The notes under the pieces were generated by a model, which did not search any database, was not told the origin of the DNA, and saw nothing but the letters and a program-made list of their open reading frames with translations. DNA of 64,000 nucleotides from Colocasia esculenta. Taxonomy: Eukaryota; Streptophyta; Magnoliopsida; Alismatales; Araceae. Position 1 is the stretch's first letter, and every line of letters begins with the position of its first letter. This document shows, in pieces, positions 1-10,021 of the stretch. Both the position numbers and the translations under genes were made by a program. The DNA lies in contig CM024763.1 in NCBI GenBank assembly GCA_014218235.1, forward strand, positions 83,004,244-83,068,243. Reading direction: 5' to 3'.

Positions 1-1738
1 CTTATTGTCATGCAACATGTAAATTATTTCAAGTAAAGCCTTAATCTACATAATGCAATGTGCAACAGTTATCATGTAGCGAATAATCAGTTAAATATGT
101 AGCAATTCTTTCATATAATAAGTGTCATGTAATCATGTAGCATGTAAAACAAATGACATGTGGATCATGTAGCATGTAACATGTAGACATTTATCATGCA
201 GACATGTAGCATGTAGTAATGTACCATGTAGTCATTTATCATTTAGTTGCCAAGACATAGCCCGCACTATTAATAGAGATCATGTAGTCATATAGCATTC
301 ACTTATCACCTAGGCAAAGCAGTGATGAAGTCATAGTCATTGCGCAATACCGGGAAAAGTCCTTCCCACCTTAACCAGTAGAACTTGTCTACCTCTAAGA
401 TTTCAATCCGTTGCCCACAGATTCAGTAGGTCATTTTCATGTAGGTGAACCATTACCATAGGGGCATTCCATGGTGTAGTTCCTTGTAGGAAATCTCTAT
501 CATAGCAATGTCTTTATTGGCCATTTCATTTCAATATATGCATTAACATGTATGAAATCATCATTCTACATTTTCATGCATTTCTATCATGTTTTTTCAT
601 GCATTAAACATAATATCATGCGAATTCAGATTTTTCTCAGTTTTTGAAATCAATCATACTGTTTAACAGAAACCTATCATGGTACTAATCATATCATATC
701 CACTCATGTACATATTCTCATGTTTATCTTAAAATTCTATATGCAATTTACCAATAAAAAATTCATAACAGTATGAACAGAAGTCTAAAAATCCCGAAAT
801 TTTGACAGTAAATCAGAATCAGATTATATCATGCACATGCAAAATTTCATAATTTTCTGAACCCTATAACCATTTTTCATAATTAAAATCCATCAGTTCA
901 AGCTAACTAACATGGTACAACAGTGAGGCAAAATCATGTAATTCTATACAAGAACTGAATACAACAGGTATGCAGTATCATCTCACAATATTACAGTCTC
1001 AAAATTGAACATTTCAACATGAATCATGTTTGCAATCATTTTACTTTTCTTTTATCAATTCCATTAACATCACAATAATAACTATTCATATGTACATGGG
1101 GCCTATACACCATTACAATGACCTGTCCATAGCATAACAGTGATAAAACACACAAAACATCACCTGGCCGAAACCTCATACAATCATGAATCACAGATTA
1201 GCAATTAAAATCAAATTTATGAATTTTACTTTATGATAAACTTAACGGTAACATATGTGGCATTTACCTAAATTAGACGTCCACATATTATGTCATTAAG
1301 CATCGATAGACGGAGGCACATAGTGCCGTTAACATATAGTAGATGCCGGAAAACACATGTCGTTTACATGATATAGACGGCAATCGATAGTGTCGTTTAC
1401 AAAAACTCAACGGCAAGGGATTTGGACGTCAAGTTCATATGCCTAGAAAACACAAAAAACTCTACATAAAATGACATGACTTCTACCCTTTCCCGTAGGT
1501 TATTTTCATGGTTTAAAAATCTGTAAAAATGTTAAATCTAAAGGCTAATCTATCCTAAACCGAACCCCCATGTAACTTGCCTCTGACTCTCCTTCTGGAG
1601 TGACAAATCAAGACCCGAAGAAGCCCACCTTGGCAGTAAGGCAGTTTTCCTCTCCAGCTTCAATCGCTCCAAGTCCGCCTCCAACGCAGCTCTCCCGCTT
1701 GGAGAAGCTTCAGCTCTCGATGTTGAACGTTCCACCTT
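1..1738 (-). mobile_element. Element E: antisense gypsy LTR, left piece
   Basis: This is the interior of a chromovirus-type LTR in antisense. It is cut at 1738 by element B and resumes at 29013. The last five bases (ACCTT, 1734-1738) recur at 29008-29012 as the TSD of B. The block at about 345-480 (CCGGGAAAAGTCC, then CCTTAACCAGTAGAACTTGT) matches in order a block of the A-family LTR seen antisense at about 14035-14150, so E is a diverged relative. Bases 100-260 are rich in CATGTAG-like words, where A has GTGTAA-like words. Bases 1290-1430 hold GACG/CGTC words. Reading frames here are short and unsupported. The 3' end of this LTR lies left of the window, so E may be a solo LTR or a full element. 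Confidence 0.75.
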
Positions 1739-1807
1739 TGTAGCACCCCGGAAATTTTAATTACATAAGGATTTAATTAAATGAAAATAAATAATTTCCA
1801 TAATAAT
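1739..1807 (+). mobile_element. Element B 5' LTR, first 69 bp
   Basis: The piece begins TGTAGCACCCCG and matches the start of the 3' LTR of B at 25261. It is interrupted after ATAAT (1803-1807) by element A. The same ATAAT follows A at 16621-16625, and the LTR then continues at 16626. The preceding ACCTT (1734-1738) matches ACCTT after the 3' LTR at 29008-29012. Confidence 0.93.
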
Positions 1808-4800
1808 TGTAAGGCCCTCGAATTTCCGTTGCATTATTTGTATTTGTATGTGTATATTTGTGCTTGTGTATGTATATACATATTTACGTACGTATTAATT
1901 AGTACAATTACGTGTGCATGTGTTTATACTAGATGTAAATAATGCATGTATTGAATGGTGATAGTATGGATACACTACCATATACATATTGCATGTATAT
2001 ATGCATGGCATGCATAGTTTTCTGCATGTTTTAGAGTTCTGGCCAAAGGCCAGATTGGCGTCAACTCCTAGCCGTTGAGGTGGTGTCAGCGTCCACCCAT
2101 GGACGCCAACACTAATCCTGGCATCTAACGATGTGGACGCCTATTTCTCTGACCTGCATGCGTTGCAGAGCCAGAAATTCCGGAAACAAGGAAGCTCACC
2201 CATTGGGGAGCTGTCCCCAACGGCTCTGAGAGCCATCTTGTCACCTTGTGAGTGGGAGAGAAGCCTCTCCCACATATCCAACCCGAATCTGCTCCCCAAC
2301 CCCTCTCTCTTCACCCTTTTGCAAGAGAGAAACAAGAGGAGAAAACCCTAGCTTCTGAGCTGTGAGAAAACCCCATATTTGCAGCCAAAAATCCGAGCTT
2401 CTGAAGCTTTGTCCGGCGTTCTACTGCAACTGGAGGCTAGAGGGATCATCGAGGAAGGCCTCCCCGACATTTCCTTGCTGTGGAGAACATCCAGGAGCCC
2501 GGAGGAAGGAGATCTTGGAGGACATTTCTGCACTTGTTGGGACAGCCCAAGGAGAGCTTCTTCGAGCATTTAGATCCATTGGAGCAATTTCTAAAAGGCA
2601 GGTAACCCTACCATAAGGTTCCCGTATGAGTCTAGGACGGTTTTAACATTTTTGTGTATTTTTCTTCGTGTCCTTGACCCCACATTCACCCTATCTTGAG
2701 AGCTCGGGTCTGTGTTCCGCACAGACCTGCATTAACGGCAAGGTCCCTAGACGCTGAGATCATGATTGGCGTCCATCGACTATGCTGCTGACCTTGAATT
2801 AGCGGCCAGAGACCGCCGCCAAGTTCATCTGGACAGAACAGTAAACTGTTCTGCCCTCCTATACGATTATTTTCGATGGGTTTTCCGTGATGAGGATATA
2901 TGGTAACCCTATACACTATGTATACTGGTAAATGTGGTGTGTGGATGTGTTATGATGTGTGGTGGTGAATGTTAGAGATTATCATCCCATGAAATTTCAA
3001 GCATGATTTGTTGATGGTTCTTGCCAATCCATGTTTTATGATTAGGACTAGTCTGAGTGCCCTAAGTTTTGTCAGATCATGAAGTTAGTGGATCAGTGTA
3101 TGTGTACTCAAATTTTGATAAATTGTCCATGCTTGCATAAATTGCTATTAATTTCGGTTCGGTAAATAAAAAGGCATGCAAGAAAGAATTGTTGTGATCG
3201 ATCTATGGTTGTATGATTTAGGGTAATTCTGTATTTTCAGATCATGCATATAACAGTAGTCTCTGTTCAGACAGTAAGTGGCAAAAATGTATGATGGTGT
3301 TAAGCTCCATGTCAACTTAAATTATGAATAGCATGCTAAATAGGTATTTGATTTTCTGTAAATTCCATTTAGCTCAGAAAAATCTGAAAAATTGAATGTA
3401 TGATCTTGAACCCGAAAATAGCATGTGGTTAAATTTTCAGGTCATTTGGACCAGCATATAAGGAGTTATGCATTTTTCCATGTGAAATGTAAAAATTTAT
3501 GCATGTCATCGTAAAGTGATTAGATATCGTTTAAACCCAACCTGATTGGTGAATTTACTGTGTGTTAAACTCCTGAAATCTGTAGTGTCATGTCAGGAAA
3601 ACAGAGATATGCATGTGAGTGAGAAAGTGAATGAGATGAAAATGATATGTGTAAAACCATGTGTAAATCGGTAAAATGTGTAAATGTGTAACTGTGCCGA
3701 TGTGACACTGCTTCCGTAGAGGGCAGTGGAACTGTATCAGGGAAAAGTCCCCCTGAGAAAGTTCAATGTGTAAGTGACCCTAAGGGCATTAGGGGGAAAT
3801 CCTGGAGGTGGACAAGTACCACTGGTTAGGGTGGAGACTTGTTCTCCCGGTCTGCGCAGTCCAAGAGTCGCCATTGTAATGCCTAGATGGCGTCTATGTG
3901 TAATGTGATGTGTATATGTCCTTCTTTGGTGGTTTGGACTATGTGTCACGGCACCTAAAATGTGAATGTGTAATGTGTAATGTGTATGTGTTCATGTGTT
4001 AATGTGTAAGTGAACAATGTGAAATGTGTATGTGTAAAGTGCAACCATGTGAATTGGAAACTTGTGTAAAGGAAATGTGAAACTAAAAATGTGAGAATAT
4101 GACATTGAAATCCATGTGAGACAAATCTGAAACCATGTGAAATCAGTAATTTCATGTTGTTATCATCATGTTTATATGTGCGAAAATGTCTAGAATCCAT
4201 GTTAGGGATAATTGATGAGCACGTGTACAAAATAGCATGATTGGTTATTCATATGGTATGTTTTAAACAATATTGTAGCTCTCATGTGTAGGTTTACAGC
4301 CATTAAACCATGTGAAACCAGCAACTTAAAGCATGTGAAAATGTCTATGTATGTGCTTAAGAACATGTAAAGTCCATGCTAGTTGTGTTTTCCCTTCATA
4401 TATGCACAGTGTTCATGTTGATAGCTCTCATGTCTTGGTTCCTTAAAGGCAAAATTTCACAAGTAAATGGAATAGAGAGCATGTGATAGGTAAGTTTTAT
4501 TCTTAGAAATCTGAAAGCATGATCCATGTATTAAATTGTAGAACTTTCATGTTAGGGTGCAACTTTCAAATGACTAGCATGCCATGTGTTGAAATTTGTG
4601 AATGTGCATGTAGAAACCGCCATGACTTATACGTGTATGTTATGAGTAGTGTTGCTTGCTGAGTCTTTAAGACTCACTTCTTGCTTCGGCATACAGGTAT
4701 AGACGGTGACGAGACTCTCGTGGAGGAGACGGTAGAGACGGACTCCGAGCGCGGAGTTTAGATTGTTGGAGCAGTTGTACCCTTTGTGCTTTCATAGTAT

Positions 4801-5100
4801 GTAAAAGTGACATTGTACTAGAAATCATGAGAAATTGTATAAGTGTGGACATTGTGTACTTAATTTTCAGCAATTTAATTATGTGAACTTTAAGTTCTTT
4901 AATGTTAATTGCAAATTTCATGTATGTTAAATGTGGATGATGAATGAATGAAGACAGTTGTCTTTTACTTCCGCTACTCTGTCGTATATTCGCGTGTATC
5001 TCAGCTGTTTGTATCGTTTGGGTAAATGTCCCACTGTGAGGACTCTCGCTATACCGACGTGGGTTGGTATAACCGTACCGGTATAATGAGGGCCGTCACA
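1808..5100 (+). mobile_element. Element A 5' LTR (Tekay/Del-like), 3293 bp
   Basis: It begins TGTAAGGCCCTC and ends GAGGGCCGTCACA, so the two ends are imperfect inverted repeats. It is directly followed by a primer-binding site. The second copy starts at 10022; over the first 900 bp I count about 11 differences by eye. Landmarks are a GACGCC/GGCGTC cluster (about 2055-2135), a low-complexity zone of GTGTAA-type words (about 3600-4250), and a perfect stem TGAGTC-TTTAA-GACTCA (4660-4676) followed by CAG/GT at 4696/4697. Short ORFs such as 2133-2351 recur in every copy but lack homology or a start context, so I treat them as LTR sequence. Confidence 0.95.
4660..4698 (+). promoter_or_regulatory. 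LTR stem-loop plus CAG/GT module (A 5' LTR)
   Basis: A perfect 6-bp stem (TGAGTC/GACTCA, loop TTTAA) is followed about 20 nt later by CAG/GT. It lies about 400 bp before the LTR end. Equivalent modules with different stem bases occur in the LTRs of B and H. The role is unknown; R/U5 structure, splicing or transcript start are possible. Confidence 0.5.
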
Positions 5101-5105
5101 GAGAT

Positions 5106-5117
5106 TGGTATCAGAGC
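5106..5117 (+). other. Primer-binding site of element A (initiator tRNA-Met)
   Basis: TGGTATCAGAGC, 5 nt after the LTR end, is the standard plant LTR-retrotransposon site complementary to the 3' end of initiator tRNA-Met. It primes minus-strand cDNA synthesis. Confidence 0.95.
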
Positions 5118-5494
5118 GACCGGTTGAGATTGCACATGAATATACCTAAGTCATCATCCCCATTGCATGCTAATATGTCCACATGTGTAGAAAACACTAA
5201 TAAGAAGTGAAAGATAGATAAGAAAATGGTTAGAAAACTTAGTAACCTAGCTCTAATAGTGGCTGAAATTTTATTACAGCCATGGCTTCGAGAGGTAGGC
5301 GTGGTGGAGCGTCGGCCCGTGAGGACGAGCCGCGACGTGACGAGCGGGCGGAGCAGCAGGCCCCGGCACCGCCAGGTCCTGTACTTCCCCCACCGCCGCC
5401 TGTGGATTACGGAGTATTCATGCAAGGTCTGGTGCAAGCCATGCAGACGCAGGCTCATACCCAGGCAGCACTCCAGGCACAGTTGGAGGCCCAG

Positions 5495-5579
5495 GTAGAA
5501 TAATGAAACAACTAGTAGTTGCTATTTAAATTGCATGATATTGTGTTTATTGTGTATTGCCTATTGTTTAATGTAGCAG
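5495..5579 (+). other. Predicted intron 1 in element A gag
   Basis: It starts CAG/GTAGAA and ends TGTAGCAG, with two possible acceptors (5576 or 5579), both in phase. It is 82 or 85 nt long, T/A-rich and full of stop codons, between GC-rich coding flanks. Removing it joins a Gln-rich stretch to the next gag exon without a frameshift. Confidence 0.65.
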
Positions 5580-5771
5580 GCTCAGGCACCAGCTCAGGAC
5601 CATGGTGGACCTCCCATCATGGAGCGATTCAAGAGGATGACCCCACCCTCTTTTAAGGGGGAGAGTGATCCATTAATGGCAGAAAGTTGGTTAAGGGAGA
5701 CAGAGAAAATCTTCCGAGCCATCAGGTGCCCTGATGAGGATAAGGTGACATTAGCCACCTACATGCTACAG

Positions 5772-5851
5772 GTAGACTTTTAATTTTGTATGTTTGTATG
5801 TTCTGCTTAATTTAGAATTTGTTAGTTGGTGCTTATGAAGGTGTATTGCAG
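5772..5851 (+). other. Predicted intron 2 in element A gag
   Basis: This 80-nt stretch runs from CAG/GTAGACT to TATTGCAG/G. It is T-rich with in-frame stops and phase 0 on both sides. It falls inside the conserved gag core: the residues before it (TYMLQ) and after it (ERADVWW) are adjacent in related gag proteins, for example VLATFQF then ARAWWK in element B. Confidence 0.75.
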
Positions 5852-6627
5852 GAGAGAGCGGATGTATGGTGGTCCTCCCTACTACGTACACGCTTTGAGG
5901 ACGGAGCAGTAGACGTGGCGTGGGACGCGTTCGTGAGGCTCTTTCGAGCCAAGTTCGTCCCAGAGCATATCCAGGACAAGATGGAGCAGGAATTTCTCTC
6001 CCTGACGCAAGGCTCCATGACGTGCTGGAATACGAGGCAAGGTTTTCTGAACTTTCTAAGTATGCACCGCATATCGTAGAGGATGAGCGCAGGAAGACCA
6101 AGAAGTTCGTGATGGGACTCAAGCCATCACTGCGGACGAGACTCGTGGCGTTTGACCACCGCACGTTGGACGAGGCCCTCAGTGCTGCCTGCAGGCAGGA
6201 GGGAGAAATGGAGCAATATCTGGAGAAAAGAAGGCTTCGCAGAAGAGGCCGGCAGCGACGTTCCAGCGGCAGGATAAGAAGAAAACGGTGTACCAGACAC
6301 CGCAGCGATCCGTGACAGTCAGCAACTCTCAGGTACCTTCTGTACGTTCCCCTGGTGTGAAGAAAGAGTGTCCCCATTGCGGGAAGACACATGGTGGTTC
6401 CGAGTGTTGGTTGGTAGCGGGTAGATGCTTGAAGTGCGGGAGCAGCGACCACAAGATCAAAGATTCCCAAGACTTCAACAGGGAGCTCAGCGTGGAGCGC
6501 CAGCCCCAGCAGTAGCGGCAGCCGCGCCAGCTACAGGAAGACCAGGAAGGCCTCGAGCCCCAGCTCGAGTGTTTGCTTTAGCTCGCGAGGACGCCGAGCA
6601 GGCGGAGCATGTCACCGAAGGTACGTT

Positions 6628-7263
6628 TTGCTTTTAGGTGTGCACGCTCGGGTTTTGTTTGATACGGGTGCTACTCACTCGTTCATTTCCGAGCGGTTCG
6701 CTAGGCAGTTAGCCCTAGAGTCAGGCGTAGAGTCTGAGGATTTAGAGGTCCCTTTGTCTGTGCACACCCCTGCGGGTACGGTATCGACTAGGAAGTGCAT
6801 TCCGTCGTTACCTGTGTGCATTGAGGATAGAATCCTAGATGGGTGTTTCTTCTTGCTAAAGATGAAGGACTATGATGCTATTCTTGGTCTGGATTGGCTA
6901 GAGGAGCACTATGCGTTAGTGGATTGTCGTCGGAAGAGGATTGTTTTCCGCATTCCTGGTGAGGACGAGTTCTCTCATCCCTTGCCAAGGAACTTGGCTG
7001 GAAAGTTAGTCATCTCTGCCATGAAGGCGATGCGCATGGTAAACAAGGGTTGTGACGCTTTTCTTGCCAGCGTGGTGTTAGTGCCAGAGGCTGATGAGTC
7101 ACTTACTCTTGCGGAGATTGAGGTAGTGCAGGATTTTCCAGATGTCTTTCCTGATGACTTGTCTGGATTGCCACCGGATAGAGAGATAGAGTTTACTATA
7201 GAGTTGCTTCCGGCACCTCTCCTATCTCGAAGGCTCCATATCGGATGGCACCTACGGAGTTAG
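6628..7263 (+). pseudogene. pol: Element A aspartic protease and linker to RT
   Basis: This is the retropepsin-like protease of a gypsy pol. The catalytic DTGA lies at 6661-6672, inside VLFDTGATHSFI, and the family-typical DAILGLDWLEEH comes about 75 residues later. The segment continues to EIEFTIELLP, which normally leads straight into the RT. A frameshift near 7210 breaks this link, and a TAA near 7343 interrupts the start of RT. Upstream, a 1-bp deletion near 6630 separates it from gag. The active-site residues are preserved even though the chain is broken. Confidence 0.88.
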
Positions 7264-8597
7264 CCGAGTTGAGGAGGCAGTTGCAAGAGTTGCTTGATAA
7301 GGGATTTATTCGCCCTAGTGTTTCCCCTTGGGGCGCACTTGTATAATTCGTCAAGAAGAAAGACGGGTCACTTAGGTTGTGTATTGACTATAGGAAGTTG
7401 AACCAAGTGACTGTGAAGAACAGGTATCCCTTACCTCGCATTGATGATTTGTTTGACCAGTTGCGAGAGGCATCAGTCTTTTCTAAGATTGACTTGCGAT
7501 CTGGTTATCATCAGTTGAGGATTCGGAGTGAGGATGTGTCCAAGACGGCATTTAGAACCCGTTATGGACATTATGAGTTCTTGGTCCTTCCTTTCGGATT
7601 GACCAACGCCCCTGCAGCGTTCATGGATCTCATGAACCGGGTGTTTAGGTCGTATTTAGATAGCTTTGTCGTAGTGTTTATTGATGATGTGTTGGTCTAT
7701 TCTCCGGATGAGGCCACCCACCGTCAGCATTTGAGGTTAGTGTTAGAGGTTCTTCGTGAGCACAAGCTGTATGCAAAATTCAGCAAGTGCGATTTTTGGT
7801 TGCGCGAGGTTCATTTCCTCGGGCATGTTATCTCCGGCGCTGGTGTTGCAGTTGATCCAGCGAAGGTCCAGGCAGTTATGGATTGGGAGGTTCCCAAGAC
7901 CCCTTCGGAGATTCGTAGTTTTATTGGGTTAGCTGGTTACTATCGGCGATTCATTGAGGGTTTCTCATCCATCGCCGCCCCCTTGACAAAGCTAACCAGG
8001 AAGGGTGAGAGGTTCGTATGGTCTGAGGCATGTGAGCGTAGCTTCCAGCTATTGAAGGCTAAGCTTACTTCTGCTCCGGTATTGGTATTGCCTAGTGGTC
8101 TAGAGGGCTTTGCCATTTATACGGATGCGTCTCAGGTTGGTTTGGGCTGTGTGCTAATGCAGCAAGACAGGGTAGTGGCTTATGCTTCTCGTCAGTTAAA
8201 GGAGCATGAGAAGAACTATCCAACTCATGACTTGGAGCTCGCAGCAGTGGTTCATGCACTAAAGATCTGGAGGCACTATCTTTATGGTGTCAGATTTGAG
8301 GTGTTTACCGACCACAAGAGCTTAAAGTATCTTTTCTCCCAAAAGGAATTAAACCCGAGGCAGAGAAGATGGATTGAGTTCTTGAAGGACTATGACTTCG
8401 ACCTTCAGTATCACCTGGGGAAGGCGAATGTCGTAGCAGATGCTCTTAGTAGAAAGAGGTCTTCGCTCCAGCAGGATTGGAAGATGTTGGAGGATGCGGC
8501 GTACTCTATGACCGAGTTAGAGCCATCGCTGTGTCAGGCTTTTGTAGCTCAGCTATCCCTTAGATCCTCAGTTTTGGATGAGGTGATCGAGCAATAG
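7264..8597 (+). pseudogene. pol: Element A reverse transcriptase and RNase H
   Basis: This is a gypsy RT followed by RNase H. The longest open stretch starts at 7377, but homology begins near 7240 (MAPTEL-like), so the N-terminal fingers are cut by a frameshift and a TAA near 7343. The polymerase motif FIDD is at 7677-7688, preceded by LPFGLTNAPAAF. RNase H shows IYTDAS (first catalytic Asp kept), the DLELAAVVHALK helix, and TDHKSLKYLF before KANVVADALSR. A TAG at 8595-8597 ends the frame exactly at the RNase H/integrase junction, and homology resumes in the same frame after it. The domain assignment is secure; the protein is not expressible whole. Confidence 0.92.
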
Positions 8598-9990
8598 GAA
8601 GCCGACCCTAGATTGTTAGAATTAGTGGGTAAGGCGGGCATTGCTCGTGATGAGGACGGTGTGATTAGATTTCAGCACCGTGTTTGTGTCCCTGATTTAG
8701 TAGATGTCCGTGAGCATGTGTTAGCGGAGGCTCATAGATCGCGATTCTCTATTCATCCGGGTAACACTAAGATGTATCAAGACCTGAAGAGATCATTTTG
8801 GTGGTCCGGCATGAAGAAAGATGTTGCGGATTATGTGTCTAGATGTCTAGTATGTCAGCAAGTGAAGGCCGAGCGACAGCGACCATCCGGCCTTATGCAG
8901 AGGATGGATATCCCAGTATGGAAGTGGGAAGCTGTCACTATGGACTTCGTTTCGGGTTTGCCTCGATCTAGAAGGGCAATGACTCGATTTGGGTAGTTGT
9001 AGATAGATTCTCGAAGACTGCTCATTTCTTGCCTATGAAGAAGAAGCAGTCAGTAGAGAGTTTAGCTAGATTGTATGTTAGTGGTATCATTAGATTGCAT
9101 GGTGTGCCGAAGTCGATTATTTCGGATCGAGATCCGAGATTCACTTCGAGGCTGTGGAAGGGTCTTCAGGATGCGTTAGGTTCGGAGCTGAAGCTCAGTT
9201 CGGCGTTTCATCCCCAGACCGATGGACAGTCCGAGAGGACTATCCAGACGCTCGAGGATATGTTGAGAGCGTGTGTTCTGGATTGGAAGGATGATTGGGA
9301 GCGTCATTTACCTCTTGTGGAGTTCGCATACAACAACAGCTTTCATGCTAGTATTGGTATGGCTCCATTCGAGGCGTTGTATGGTAGGCCCTGCAGATCT
9401 CCGTTATGTTGGGAGGAGACTGGTGATAGGCAGTTGATCGGACCGGAGTTAGTTCAGGAAACTTCGGATAAGATCCAGCTTATCAGAAAGAGGCTTGTTG
9501 CGGCACAGGATAGGCAGAAGAGTTATGCCGACAACAGGAGAAAGGATTTGGAGTTCGAGGTTGGCGATCATGTCTTCTTGAAGATATCGCCTACTCGTGG
9601 TGTCGTAGATTTGGCAGGCATAGCAAGCTAAGCCCTAGATTCATTGGCCCATATGAGATTCTCCGACGTTTGGGCAGCGTGGCGTATGAGCTAGCATTAC
9701 CCCCAGCTTTGGCTAGCGTTCACCCTGTATTCCACGTATCTATGCTCAGGAAGTATGTCCGAGATCCGTCTCATGTGATTAGTCATGAGCCAGTGGAGAT
9801 CCAGCCAGATCTTTCGTATGTCGAGCAACCAGTAGCTATTTTGACCGGAAGGTTCAGCATCTCCGGAACAAGAGTATTGCGTCGGTGAAAGTTCTATGGC
9901 GGAACTTCTCACGAGAGGAGGCTACTTGGGAGCTTGAGGATGCGATGAAGAAGAAGTATCCCTTTTGTTTGAGTAGTGTCGTTCTAACTT
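8598..9990 (+). pseudogene. pol: Element A integrase with chromodomain
   Basis: The integrase zinc-binding region ends CLVCQQVKAE, and the catalytic core includes MDFVSGLP, SDRDPRF and HPQTDGQSERT, which carry the D, D and E residues. After the GPY region (IGPYEILRRLG) comes a C-terminal chromodomain ending VKVLWRNFSREEATWELEDAM, typical of Tekay/Del chromoviruses, where it helps target integration to chromatin. Frameshifts lie near 8985, 9605 and 9845, and the last codons are also shifted. Together with the gag and RT lesions this makes A non-autonomous. Confidence 0.9.
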
Positions 9991-10008
9991 CGAGGACGAA
10001 GTTTCTTT

Positions 10009-10021
10009 AAGGGGGAGAGGG
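10009..10021 (+). other. Polypurine tract of element A
   Basis: AAGGGGGAGAGGG directly abuts the TG of the 3' LTR and would prime plus-strand DNA synthesis. Confidence 0.9.

Larger units (their letters stand above)
5282..6640 (+). pseudogene. gag: Element A gag, three exons, frameshifted
   Basis: This encodes the capsid/nucleocapsid protein of a Tekay-like chromovirus. The ATG at 5282 opens a basic, Pro-rich N-terminus. Exon 1 (5282-5494), exon 2 (5580-5771) and exon 3 (from 5852) all join in phase 0 across two T-rich GT-AG gaps. The gag core shows ATYMLQ then ERADVWW across the second junction, and later YEARFSELSKYAPHIV. Two zinc knuckles follow: CPHCGKTHGGSEC (6370-6408) and a second with its last Cys lost to a 1-bp deletion near 6464. 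At least three frameshifts are visible (about 6020, 6230 and 6464), so no full product is possible. The protease follows at 6628 after another 1-bp loss. The gypsy gag call is firm; the introns are inferred from frame and composition. Confidence 0.85.

Noticed and set aside
2133..2351. Small ORF conserved in all A-type LTR copies
   Set aside because: It is conserved only because the LTR copies are nearly identical; the diverged solo LTR does not keep the same frame open, and no domain is recognisable.
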